Shown here: positions 1 through 5,763 of the stretch, in pieces
How positions within the stretch are numbered: position 1 is the first letter of the stretch
How the letters are laid out: each line of letters starts with the position of its first letter
Assembly: GCA_012032975.1 (NCBI GenBank)
Contig: JAAUPU010000030.1
Span: 1 to 10,804, forward strand
Source of the DNA: Caldilineaceae bacterium
GTDB taxonomy: Bacteria; Chloroflexota; Anaerolineae; Caldilineales; Caldilineaceae
Length of the DNA stretch: 10,804 nt
Reading direction: 5' to 3'
Program-made: the position numbers and the translations under genes
The notes under the pieces: generated by a model
Database searches by the model: none
Seen by the model: only the letters and a program-made list of their open reading frames with translations
Told to the model about the DNA's origin: nothing

Positions 1-12
1 AACCAACGACCC

Positions 13-49
13 AGCCGTCCAGTTTAGATCTGACAATCTGAAAACGGCT
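13..49 (-). terminator. Weak imperfect hairpin downstream of rplY
   Basis: AGCCGT (13-18) and ACGGCT (44-49) can pair, with further imperfect pairing inside (AGAT with ATCT). It lies just beyond the restored rplY stop at 68, where a terminator is expected. There is no U-run after it on the minus strand, so this is only a candidate. Confidence 0.22.
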
Positions 50-723
50 CAACGCAAATGACGTAACCTATGCGTCCTCTTCGTCCTCGTCCTGGCGGCG
101 CGACCGACCACTTCGGGTTCGACGGATTCAGCGTCGAGGTCGAGTTCGTCTTTTTCGTCTTCTTCCTCTTCCTCGATCCGGATCGCGTTCAACGTGAAGA
201 TTGCTTCGTCCTCATCTGCGCTGTAGGTGACGCCTTCGATCGCCGGCAAATTGGCAATCGTGATGGGGCTATCCACATCCAGAGAAGAGATGTCCACCTC
301 AATGTGGGCTGGAATGTCAGCCGGCAATGCTTCGATTTCGATCTGGTCCATGGGTTGAAGCACCATGAATCCGGCCGTCAATGCCTCTGGTTCGCCGAGC
401 GCAACCACCGGCACAGTCACCGACTGCTTCTGGGTCATGTCCACCGCATAGAGATCGGCATGGAGCGGTCGATGCGAGACCGGGTGACGCTGAACTTCGC
501 GCACGAGAACGTTCTGCATCGAACCTGCCAGGTCGATGGTGACCAATTGGGACATGCCACCGGCGTGAAGCACCCGTTCCAAATTTCGTGCTGTGACCTG
601 TAGGTTGACGGAATCCTGGTTCTTGCCGTAAACCACAACCGGCACAAAGCCCTCGACGCGCAACTGTCGCACTTTGCGACCGGTAATCTCCCTGGGTTGC
701 GCCTGTAATGTTAAGTCCGACAT
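49..723 (-). CDS. rplY: 50S ribosomal protein bL25 (Ctc form), C-terminal tail frameshifted
   Basis: This is a bL25/Ctc family ribosomal protein, which binds 5S rRNA in the large subunit. Residues 1 to about 92 form the 5S-binding domain (it begins MSDLTLQAQPREITGRKVRQ, followed by the VPVVVYGK stretch). Residues about 100-183 form the beta-rich C-terminal domain of the long Ctc form, and an acidic tail (EEEEEDEKDE) starts near 185. The ATG at 723 has AGGAG 9 nt upstream. As sequenced, the frame ends in a basic tail (RTRTKRTHRLRHLR) at 49. A one-base shift near 97-101 restores the acidic ending RQDEDEEDA with a TAG at 68-70, giving 218 aa, which suits the family better. The identity is secure; the last 15-20 residues are not. 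It has its own -10 element and appears monocistronic. Confidence 0.93.
   Translation of the reverse strand: MSDLTLQAQPREITGRKVRQLRVEGFVPVVVYGKNQDSVNLQVTARNLERVLHAGGMSQLVTIDLAGSMQNVLVREVQRHPVSHRPLHADLYAVDMTQKQSVTVPVVALGEPEALTAGFMVLQPMDQIEIEALPADIPAHIEVDISSLDVDSPITIANLPAIEGVTYSADEDEAIFTLNAIRIEEEEEDEKDELDLDAESVEPEVVGRAARTRTKRTHRLRHLR
97..101 (-). other. Apparent 1-nt deletion near the end of rplY
   Basis: Before this point the minus-strand frame reads E-P-E-V-V-G-R. After it, the open frame is arginine-rich, while the frame offset by one encodes R-Q-D-E-D-E-E-D-A-stop (stop at 68-70). Adding one base, for example making CC into CCC, joins the two. Acidic tails are usual for this family. Confidence 0.6.
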
Positions 724-770
724 CGTAAATTTCTCCTCGAAGCAACTATTCTATTCGACTTCTGCGTCTC

Positions 771-776
771 ATTATA
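771..776 (-). promoter_or_regulatory. -10 element of the rplY promoter
   Basis: The minus strand reads TATAAT here, a perfect -10 hexamer, placing the start near 764 and leaving a leader of about 40 nt before the rplY ATG. No good -35 is present: the position 17 nt upstream reads GAACGC and lies inside the palindrome at 794-824. The promoter may therefore need an activator or be controlled through that palindrome. Confidence 0.6.
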
Positions 777-793
777 TCTTGGGTCGATATTCA

Positions 794-824
794 GCGTTCC
801 GACTTTATCGAAAAGTCGGAACGC
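794..824. repeat. Perfect 13-bp inverted repeat (terminator or operator)
   Basis: GCGTTCCGACTTT at 794-806 is followed by a 5-nt loop and its exact complement AAAGTCGGAACGC at 812-824. It begins 30 nt after the stop of the repeat-protein gene (854) and ends where the rplY -35 should be. No T-run follows on either strand, so it is not a textbook intrinsic terminator. It could terminate the upstream gene, act as an operator for rplY, or do both. Confidence 0.7.
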
Positions 825-853
825 TCGTACGTCGTGTCAGCTTTGGTGGCGCA

Positions 854-1339
854 CTAGCGCCGCGCCTTTCGTTTCGGGATGAGGCGGGAGAGGATGCGGC
901 CGCCCACGAGCAGCGTAAACGCAAATCCCACACCTGCGGCCAAAGCCGTAACAGGCGTGAAGATCGTTTTGATTTGGCCTTCTACTTTGCCGGCTACCAG
1001 AAGCACCGAGCGGACATCTTTTGCCGCGACCTTGCGCCCGATCAAGAGCGAGGCGGTCACATCTGTCAGCTTCATCTCGCGGCCGATGCCGACGCCCATC
1101 GCGCTGTCCGCGGCATCGATGGAGCCTGACCTGACGAATCCGGCCGCCGCGTCTTCCATGTGCAATGCACTGGCCCGAACATTCTTGGCTGACGACTGTT
1201 TCATACGAACCTGGCCGCCTTGAACTTGCGGAATCGAGGAGTTGCTGACCTGGACGGTTCGCCCATCCAAATTCTCGCTCAATTCTGCAGCCAGATCCTC
1301 GAGCGGGTTTTCCTTGCGCGGTTCGGACTGTTCGCTCAC
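854..1339 (-). CDS. Small membrane-anchored protein with five 15-residue beta-type repeats
   Basis: I do not recognise a named family with certainty. The 161-aa product has a polar, acidic N-terminus (residues 1-40), then five consecutive 15-residue units at residues 44-118. Each unit opens with a hydrophobic residue, usually has D or Q at position 5 and carries a hydrophobic trio around positions 10-12 (for example SLLIGRK, VLLVAGK). This periodicity suggests a small beta-solenoid or stacked strands. A hydrophobic segment at about 127-149 should span the membrane, and a basic tail (KRKARR) ends the protein. There is no N-terminal signal peptide, so it looks like a C-terminally anchored protein with the repeat domain probably cytosolic. 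I chose the GTG at 1339 because AGGAG lies 5 nt upstream; another GTG at 1360 in the same frame has no such site. It is probably transcribed alone from the promoter at 1388-1416. Similar repeat-plus-anchor hypothetical proteins occur, as I recall, in Chloroflexota. Confidence 0.75.
   Translation of the reverse strand: MSEQSEPRKENPLEDLAAELSENLDGRTVQVSNSSIPQVQGGQVRMKQSSAKNVRASALHMEDAAAGFVRSGSIDAADSAMGVGIGREMKLTDVTASLLIGRKVAAKDVRSVLLVAGKVEGQIKTIFTPVTALAAGVGFAFTLLVGGRILSRLIPKRKARR
986..1210 (-). repeat. Five tandem 15-residue protein repeats
   Basis: The units, N to C, begin VRMKQ, LHMED, IDAAD, MKLTD and VAAKD, each exactly 15 residues apart, and a sixth begins VEGQ. Position 1 is always hydrophobic, position 5 is D or Q, and positions 10-12 become increasingly aliphatic toward the membrane segment. 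The DNA itself is diverged, so the repeat is visible only at protein level. Confidence 0.7.
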
Positions 1340-1387
1340 GTTGACTCCTACCCTTTGCACAGCAATCCTGAAAAAGGCACAAGCCTC

Positions 1388-1416
1388 ATTATAACCAAGC
1401 GTACTGGACCGGTCAA
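1388..1416 (-). promoter_or_regulatory. Sigma-70 promoter of the repeat-protein gene
   Basis: On the minus strand, TTGACC (1416-1411) is followed by a 17-nt spacer and a perfect TATAAT (1393-1388). The predicted start is near 1381, giving a leader of about 42 nt to the GTG at 1339. Confidence 0.75.
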
Positions 1417-1447
1417 TTTCCGCGCGCCCTTAGCCGCCGACCTTCTA

Positions 1448-1469
1448 CACGGGGACTGTTCACCCCGTG
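1448..1469. repeat. 7-bp inverted repeat between divergent promoters
   Basis: CACGGGG (1448-1454) and CCCCGTG (1463-1469) flank an 8-nt loop. It lies 40 nt upstream of the transporter -35 and about 30 nt upstream of the other -35. It could be a regulator-binding site, but this may also be chance in GC-rich DNA. Confidence 0.4.
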
Positions 1470-1508
1470 GGCGCCCCTTCTGGAGGCCTCCTTTCGGGTG
1501 GTGACAGA

Positions 1509-1536
1509 TTGACTTGCGCCGCGTTTCCAGTATACT
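1509..1536 (+). promoter_or_regulatory. Sigma-70 promoter of the transporter-sulfatase cluster
   Basis: TTGACT (1509-1514), a 16-nt spacer and TATACT (1531-1536) give a good match to the sigma-70 consensus. The predicted start is near 1543, leaving a leader of about 90 nt before the first permease. Confidence 0.65.
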
Positions 1537-1633
1537 GTGAGGCCTGCACGTCAAATGCCACGCTAAGACCCAGCAATTTTGGAAAGCTCTACAAAAACCA
1601 ATCTGCTCATGGCCCAACGATGAGGAGTTGCCC

Positions 1634-2635
1634 TTGACTATTCGCTATCTGTTCCAGCGGATACTTCAGTTGTTTGTCATTGTGTTTGTCGCGGTCACGA
1701 TCAACTTCATCCTTCCTCGCATGATTCCAGGCGACCCAGTCGAGGCGGCGCTCTCCGCCAAGATTGCAGTGTCGGGCAACGTGAGTGTGGATGTTCAGAA
1801 AGTGGCAGAGGCCTATCGCGCCAAGTTTGGCCTCGACAAACCGCTGTGGCAACAGTATCTAGCCTATTGGAACGACATCTTGCACTTTGAGTTTGGCGTC
1901 TCTTTGGTCAACTTTCCGGAACCAGTGATCGGGAAGATCCGCTCTGCCTTGCCCTGGACGCTCGGTCTGCTGACGGTTGCGACTCTGATCGCTTTCTCGC
2001 TTGGAACGCTGATCGGTGCACTCTTGGCCTGGCCAGGCTCGCCCCAATGGCTGGGGATCGCCGTCTCTCCCCTGCTGTTGATGTCTACCATCCCCTTCTT
2101 TCTTCTGGGCATCATCTTGCTCTTCTTGTTTGCCGTCGAATGGCGAGTCATGCCGGCGGGGGGTGGCTTCTCGCCGACACACATACCCGGCTTTGACTTG
2201 GCCACCGTCCTCGACATCGGGCGCCATTCATTTCTCCCTGCCCTGGCGTTGGTGCTGGGTGGCATCGGCATCTGGGCCTTGGGCATGAGGGCAATGATGA
2301 TCACGGTGCTGGGCGAGGACTATGTCCTGTTTGCCCAGGCTAAGGGCTTGCCATCGCGACAAATCTTCCTCTGGTACGCCATGCGCAACGCCATGTTGCC
2401 CATGTTTACCTCGCTTGCCCTGGCGCTGGGTGGTGTCTTGGGCGGCGCAGTGCTGGTGGAGGCAATTTTCAGCTATCCTGGCATCGGTACGCTGCTGTTC
2501 GCTGCGATTGCCGGCAAGGATTACTTCGTGATCCAAGGCATCGTGCTGATGATGATCCTGGCGCTTGCTGGTGCGCTCTTTGTGATCGATCTGCTCTACC
2601 CCTTTCTAGATCCCCGCATCCGCTACAATCGCTGA
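1634..2635 (+). CDS. ABC transporter permease, DppB/OppB type
   Basis: This is the first inner-membrane permease subunit of a dipeptide/oligopeptide/nickel-type importer. The N-terminal helix (about residues 5-28) runs into the family signature PRMIPGDPVEAAL. Several further membrane segments follow, and the cytoplasmic coupling loop (EDYVLFAQAKGLPSRQIF) contacts the ATPases. The C-terminus LYPFLDPRIRY is typical, and the length (333 aa) is normal. I chose the TTG at 1634 because GAGGAG at 1622-1627 lies 6 nt upstream; the TTG at 1628 directly abuts that site. The stop TGA (2633-2635) overlaps the ribosome-binding site of the next gene, so the two are translationally close. Cargo cannot be read from the sequence: this family also carries oligosaccharides and metals. 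Confidence 0.93.
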   Translation: MTIRYLFQRILQLFVIVFVAVTINFILPRMIPGDPVEAALSAKIAVSGNVSVDVQKVAEAYRAKFGLDKPLWQQYLAYWNDILHFEFGVSLVNFPEPVIGKIRSALPWTLGLLTVATLIAFSLGTLIGALLAWPGSPQWLGIAVSPLLLMSTIPFFLLGIILLFLFAVEWRVMPAGGGFSPTHIPGFDLATVLDIGRHSFLPALALVLGGIGIWALGMRAMMITVLGEDYVLFAQAKGLPSRQIFLWYAMRNAMLPMFTSLALALGGVLGGAVLVEAIFSYPGIGTLLFAAIAGKDYFVIQGIVLMMILALAGALFVIDLLYPFLDPRIRYNR

Positions 2636-2646
2636 GGAGGCCCCTC

Positions 2647-4032
2647 ATGGGTCGATTGTTGAGGGCGTTGACAGGCCCGCGTATTACAGCCAATCTTGTG
2701 ATTGGATTGACGATTTTGACGATTGTCATTCTCTCCAGTTTGCTGGGTCCGCTTTTTATCGATACCGACAGGGCGCTGGTCGGTGAAGTCCCCCCCTCGT
2801 TGGCGCCGACATCCGAGTATCCGCTGGGCACCGATTCTCAAGGTCGCGACATGCTGGCCGTGATGGTGGTCGCGGTCCCGCAGACGTTGAAGATGGGGCT
2901 GATCGCGGGGCTTGTCGGCATCTCCATCGGGCTGGTGCTGGGACTGCTGTCGGGCTTTTTCGGTGGGCCGCTCGACACAGGCGTACGCATCATGGCCGAC
3001 TCGTTGATGACCGTGCCCGGCATCGCGATCCTGATCATCATCGCCGCCAACGTGGAGTCTATGTCTGTGGAGATGATGGCCCTGACCGTGGCCGCGCTGG
3101 CCTGGATGTTCCCCACCCGCACGATTCGCTCTCAAGTTCTCTCCATCCGCGAACGGCCCTACACGGCTGTGGCGCGCGCCAACGGTATGAGCGAACTGGA
3201 ATTGCTCTTCCGGGAAGTGATGCCTAATCTGCTGCCCTATGTGGCCGCGGGTCTGGTCGTCGCCATCAACGGCGCAATCCTGGCGACGGTGGGGCTGGAA
3301 TCGCTGGGTCTTGGTGCGCAGAATGTCCACACTTTGGGCACAATCATCTTTTGGGCGCGGCGGTACAGCGCGATCTTGCGCGGCCAATGGTGGTGGTGGG
3401 GGCCGCCAATTGTGGCCATTTCGACGATCTTCATCGGCTTCTTCCTGCTCTCTGCCGGACTGGATCGTTTTGCCAATCCCACTCTCTCCGCCAACCCAAA
3501 GTCCAAGCGACGCAAACGTCAAGCCACGCGCATCGCCAACGCGGACAAGAGCAGCCTGTCCGAGGCTGACAAGGAACTTGTCCTGAAGGTCGAAGATCTG
3601 AAGGTTGTCTTCGAGACCCAGGCAGGTTCGGGGGCGGCTGTGGATGGCGTCTCGTTTCAGCTCAAGGCCGGTGAACGGATGGGGCTGATCGGTGAGTCTG
3701 GCTGCGGCAAGACCACCATGGCCACGGCGTTGATGTCGCTCACACAGCCGCCAGGCTACATCGCGGGGGGGCGCATTTTTTTGAACGGGCGCAATCTGTT
3801 GGGGCTGAGCGAAAACGAATTGCGACAGGCACGGCTCAAAGAGATCGCACTGATGCCCCAGGCAGCCATGAACGCGCTGAACCAGTCCTGCGCATCCGCG
3901 ACCAGATTGCGGATGGTCTGCTGGCCCACGAACCGACGCTCACCGAACAGGAGATCGACCAAATTGTGGAGAACGCGCTGGCGCAGGTTGGCCTGCCTGC
4001 GGTCGTGGCCAATCGCTTTCCGCATCAGTTGA
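2647..4032 (+). CDS. DppC-type permease fused to DppD-type ATPase, N-terminal part (frameshifted)
   Basis: Two transporter subunits share one chain. Residues 1 to about 282 are a DppC/OppC permease, with a first helix near 14-38, the motif YPLGTDSQGRD at 59-68 and the coupling loop ARANGMSELELLFREVMPN at 176-194. A basic linker (SKRRKRQATR, about 286-295) leads into an ATPase beginning near 311, with Walker A GESGCGKTT at 349-357 and Q-loop Q405. Similarity stops after N412 (3882): the rest of this open frame, to 4032, is out of frame. Restoring one C (AACCAG to AACCCAG) continues into the frame that ends at 4640, for a 664-aa protein. The ATG at 2647 has GAGGAGG 6 nt upstream. Permease-ATPase fusions of this kind are known among Chloroflexota and other bacteria. 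Confidence 0.92.
   Translation: MGRLLRALTGPRITANLVIGLTILTIVILSSLLGPLFIDTDRALVGEVPPSLAPTSEYPLGTDSQGRDMLAVMVVAVPQTLKMGLIAGLVGISIGLVLGLLSGFFGGPLDTGVRIMADSLMTVPGIAILIIIAANVESMSVEMMALTVAALAWMFPTRTIRSQVLSIRERPYTAVARANGMSELELLFREVMPNLLPYVAAGLVVAINGAILATVGLESLGLGAQNVHTLGTIIFWARRYSAILRGQWWWWGPPIVAISTIFIGFFLLSAGLDRFANPTLSANPKSKRRKRQATRIANADKSSLSEADKELVLKVEDLKVVFETQAGSGAAVDGVSFQLKAGERMGLIGESGCGKTTMATALMSLTQPPGYIAGGRIFLNGRNLLGLSENELRQARLKEIALMPQAAMNALNQSCASATRLRMVCWPTNRRSPNRRSTKLWRTRWRRLACLRSWPIAFRIS
3880..3885 (+). other. Apparent 1-nt deletion in the permease-ATPase fusion gene
   Basis: The frame reads M-N-A-L-N and then becomes meaningless. One additional C gives N-P-V-L-R-I-R-D-Q-I-A-D-G, the expected sequence after the Q-loop of this ATPase family, and the restored total length is a multiple of three. 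There is no slippery heptamer suggesting programmed shifting. Confidence 0.88.
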
Positions 4033-4640
4033 GCGGAGGCATGAAACAGCGTGCGACGATGGCAATCGCCACCGTGCTAAACCCCAGCCTGATCATCGCG
4101 GACGAACCGACCAGCGCGCTGGATGTGGTGGTGCAGCGGCAGGTCATGATGACCCTGGGGCGACTGCAAAAGGAACTGGGTGCGGCGGCCATCCTCATCG
4201 GCCACGATATCGGTCTGATCGCCCAATTTTCCGACAGCATTGGCGTGCTCTACGCTGGCAAGATGGTCGAGCGCGGCGATGTGGACGCGGTGCTGGATTC
4301 GCCTCGTCATCCCTATACACGCCTGCTCATCGACAGCCTGCCAACCCTCCATGCACAGAAGGAATTCATCGGGATCCCAGGACTGCCGCCGCCGTTGTTC
4401 GAGCGGCCATCGGGATGCAGTTTCCGCCCCCGTTGCCCCTATGCATTCGACCGCTGCACGGCTGAAACGCCGGAGGTCCAACTGATCGACGGCATCGAAG
4501 TCGCCTGCCATCTCTACCCAGATCGTGCAGTCGAGACCATGGTTCCGTCCAGCGAACTCGTCCTGACCCTTGAGAATGTAGGGCAAACTTCCGTCGAAAA
4601 GGGCACGGGCAACGCAACGTCCGAGGAGCACGCGCTGTGA
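3885..4640 (+). CDS. DppD-type ATPase, C-terminal part of the permease-ATPase fusion
   Basis: This is the continuation of the preceding gene in the shifted frame, not a separate gene. It begins VLRIRDQIADG and holds the ABC signature LSGGMKQRATMA (from 4029), Walker B with D-loop (LIIADEPTSALD) and the H-loop histidine (GHD). It ends in the oligopeptide-transporter C-terminal domain (HPYTRLLIDSLP), with four cysteines spaced C-x5-C-x6-C-x16-C (4416-4508). A gene caller would probably start a spurious gene at the GTG at 3966. All ATPase motifs are intact, so the restored protein should be active. Its TGA overlaps the GTG of the next gene by 4 nt (GTGA), which indicates coupled translation. Confidence 0.92.
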   Translation, partial: VLRIRDQIADGLLAHEPTLTEQEIDQIVENALAQVGLPAVVANRFPHQLSGGMKQRATMAIATVLNPSLIIADEPTSALDVVVQRQVMMTLGRLQKELGAAAILIGHDIGLIAQFSDSIGVLYAGKMVERGDVDAVLDSPRHPYTRLLIDSLPTLHAQKEFIGIPGLPPPLFERPSGCSFRPRCPYAFDRCTAETPEVQLIDGIEVACHLYPDRAVETMVPSSELVLTLENVGQTSVEKGTGNATSEEHAL

Positions 4641-5104
4641 GCGAACTGGTTGCACTCCAAAATGTCACGCGAACGTTCACAGAAGGCCCTGTCTGGCAGC
4701 GACAGTCCACCGTCGCGGTGGATGATGTCTCGTTTTCGATCAACAGCGACCAGGCGACGATCACCGGTGTGGTCGGCGAGAGTGGGAGCGGCAAGACGAC
4801 CTTGGCGTTGCTGTTGCTGGGCTACGAAAAGCCGACCGAGGGGAGGGTGGTCTTTCAGGGGCAGGATGTTGCAAGCATGTCCTCGCAAGAGCGGTTGGAA
4901 TTCCGGCGCCAGGTGCAGCCGATCTTCCAGGATCCCTTCGCAGCCTTCAACCCATTTTACAAGGTCGATCACGTCCTGACGACGCCCATCAAGCGCTTCC
5001 ACCTGGCCAAGACCGAGCGCGAGCAACCCAGCGCATCCACGACGCCTTGGAGCTGGTGGGCCTTCGACCTGGCGAGACGCTGGGTCGCTTTCCGCACCAG
5101 TTAA
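4637..5104 (+). CDS. ABC transporter ATPase, DppF/OppF type, N-terminal part (frameshifted)
   Basis: This is the second ATPase of the importer. It starts at a GTG overlapping the previous stop, with GAGGAG 8 nt upstream. Visible motifs are Walker A GESGSGKTT at residues 47-55 and the Q-loop IFQDPFAAFNP with Q98. Family similarity ends around residue 131 (about 5029). After that this frame runs into unrelated sequence up to 5104, while the frame offset by one continues as R-I-H-D-A-L-E-L-V-G-L. Adding one C (CCC to CCCC) joins the parts into a 341-aa protein, a normal length. It would pair with the DppD-type domain of the fusion protein as the two nucleotide-binding domains. Confidence 0.92.
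   Translation: MSELVALQNVTRTFTEGPVWQRQSTVAVDDVSFSINSDQATITGVVGESGSGKTTLALLLLGYEKPTEGRVVFQGQDVASMSSQERLEFRRQVQPIFQDPFAAFNPFYKVDHVLTTPIKRFHLAKTEREQPSASTTPWSWWAFDLARRWVAFRTS
5027..5032 (+). other. Apparent 1-nt deletion in the DppF-type ATPase gene
   Basis: The sequence CAACCCAGCGCATC would read Q-P-Q-R-I if the C run were CCCC, joining both halves of the ATPase. The shift lies in a run of three Cs, the same type of context as the shift at 3882. Confidence 0.87.
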
Positions 5105-5661
5105 GCGGTGGCCAGCGTCAGCGGTTGATGGTCGCGCGTGCCATGCTCTGTCAGCCAAAATTGATCATCGCCGACGAGCCGGTTTCCATGGTCGATGCGT
5201 CGCTGCGGGCCACGATCCTGGCCAGCTTGCAGCGGCTCAACCAGGAGCTGGGTATCTCCATCGTCTACATCACCCACGACCTCACCACCGCCTACCAGGT
5301 CTGCGACCATCTCTTGGTCATGTATGCCGGCTCGGTCGTCGAAGCCGGCGACGCAGGCAAGATCATCCATGCGCCTGAACATCCCTACACCCAGCTGCTG
5401 ATCTCCTCCATCCCGTCCGTGGACCGTTCCCAACGCTGGGAGGATGGCATGGTCGATGAGGCAAGCGACCAGCGCAGCCGCGCGGTCACCGGGTGTAAAT
5501 TTGCCCCGCGCTGCCGCCATGCCGTCGAGCGCTGCTGGCAGGCTCAGCCGCCCCTCTTTCAGACTGAAGAAGACCGCGCCGCCGCCTGTATTCTCTACGA
5601 CAGCCACTCGACGTTGGATGCCCAGGATGTCTCACAGACATTTGTCGGTTCGACTCCCTGA
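5032..5661 (+). CDS. ABC transporter ATPase, DppF/OppF type, C-terminal part
   Basis: This is the remainder of the second ATPase in the shifted frame. It contains FPHQLSGGQRQRLMVARAML (the ABC signature), Walker B and D-loop (LIIADEPVSMVDAS) and the H-loop histidine (YITHD). The oligopeptide C-terminal extension follows (HPYTQLLISSIPS), with cysteines spaced C-x5-C-x6-C-x17-C between 5494 and 5589. The D-loop region reads DEPVSMVD rather than DEPTSALD, a common variant in DppF-type subunits. The sulfatase gene starts 102 nt after the stop, and no terminator was seen in the gap, so read-through is likely. An internal ATG at 5047 may be called as a false start. Confidence 0.92.
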   Translation, partial: RIHDALELVGLRPGETLGRFPHQLSGGQRQRLMVARAMLCQPKLIIADEPVSMVDASLRATILASLQRLNQELGISIVYITHDLTTAYQVCDHLLVMYAGSVVEAGDAGKIIHAPEHPYTQLLISSIPSVDRSQRWEDGMVDEASDQRSRAVTGCKFAPRCRHAVERCWQAQPPLFQTEEDRAAACILYDSHSTLDAQDVSQTFVGSTP

Positions 5662-5763
5662 CCGATCGATGCCCCTCTATTCGTCAAGCAATGAACTGGC
5701 CATGACGAGGCGCGGGGAATCTCACCGTTAGAGCCGTCCTTCGTGATTTGCAAAGGATTTCAT

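Larger units (their letters stand above)
1361..1633. promoter_or_regulatory. Divergent intergenic region
   Basis: This 273-bp stretch has no gene. It separates the minus-strand repeat-protein gene from the plus-strand transporter cluster and holds a promoter facing each way (1388-1416 and 1509-1536). Between them lie a GC-rich inverted repeat (1448-1469) and short palindromes (GGGCGCCC, GGAGGCCTCC). Confidence 0.6.

Noticed and set aside
70..603. Long plus-strand open frame opposite rplY (177 aa)
   Set aside because: It is a shadow of the bL25 gene: low-complexity, without family features, and rplY on the other strand is certain.
1620..1637. Five-codon open frame (ATG at 1620, TGA at 1635-1637) overlapping the permease TTG start
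   Set aside because: It could be a leader peptide coupling translation, but it has no ribosome-binding site of its own and such short frames arise by chance.
2623..3522. A 299-aa minus-strand open frame opposite the permease gene
   Set aside because: It is rich in Q, H, R and D as expected for an antisense shadow, and the plus-strand permease is clear.
3880..5032. Programmed ribosomal frameshifting as the reason for the split ATPases
   Set aside because: No slippery heptamer or downstream stimulatory structure is visible, and similar shifts in unrelated genes point to sequence errors.
5689..5731. Small open frame in the gap before the sulfatase
   Set aside because: It has no ribosome-binding site and no recognisable product; it is the tail of a shadow frame of the ATPase gene.
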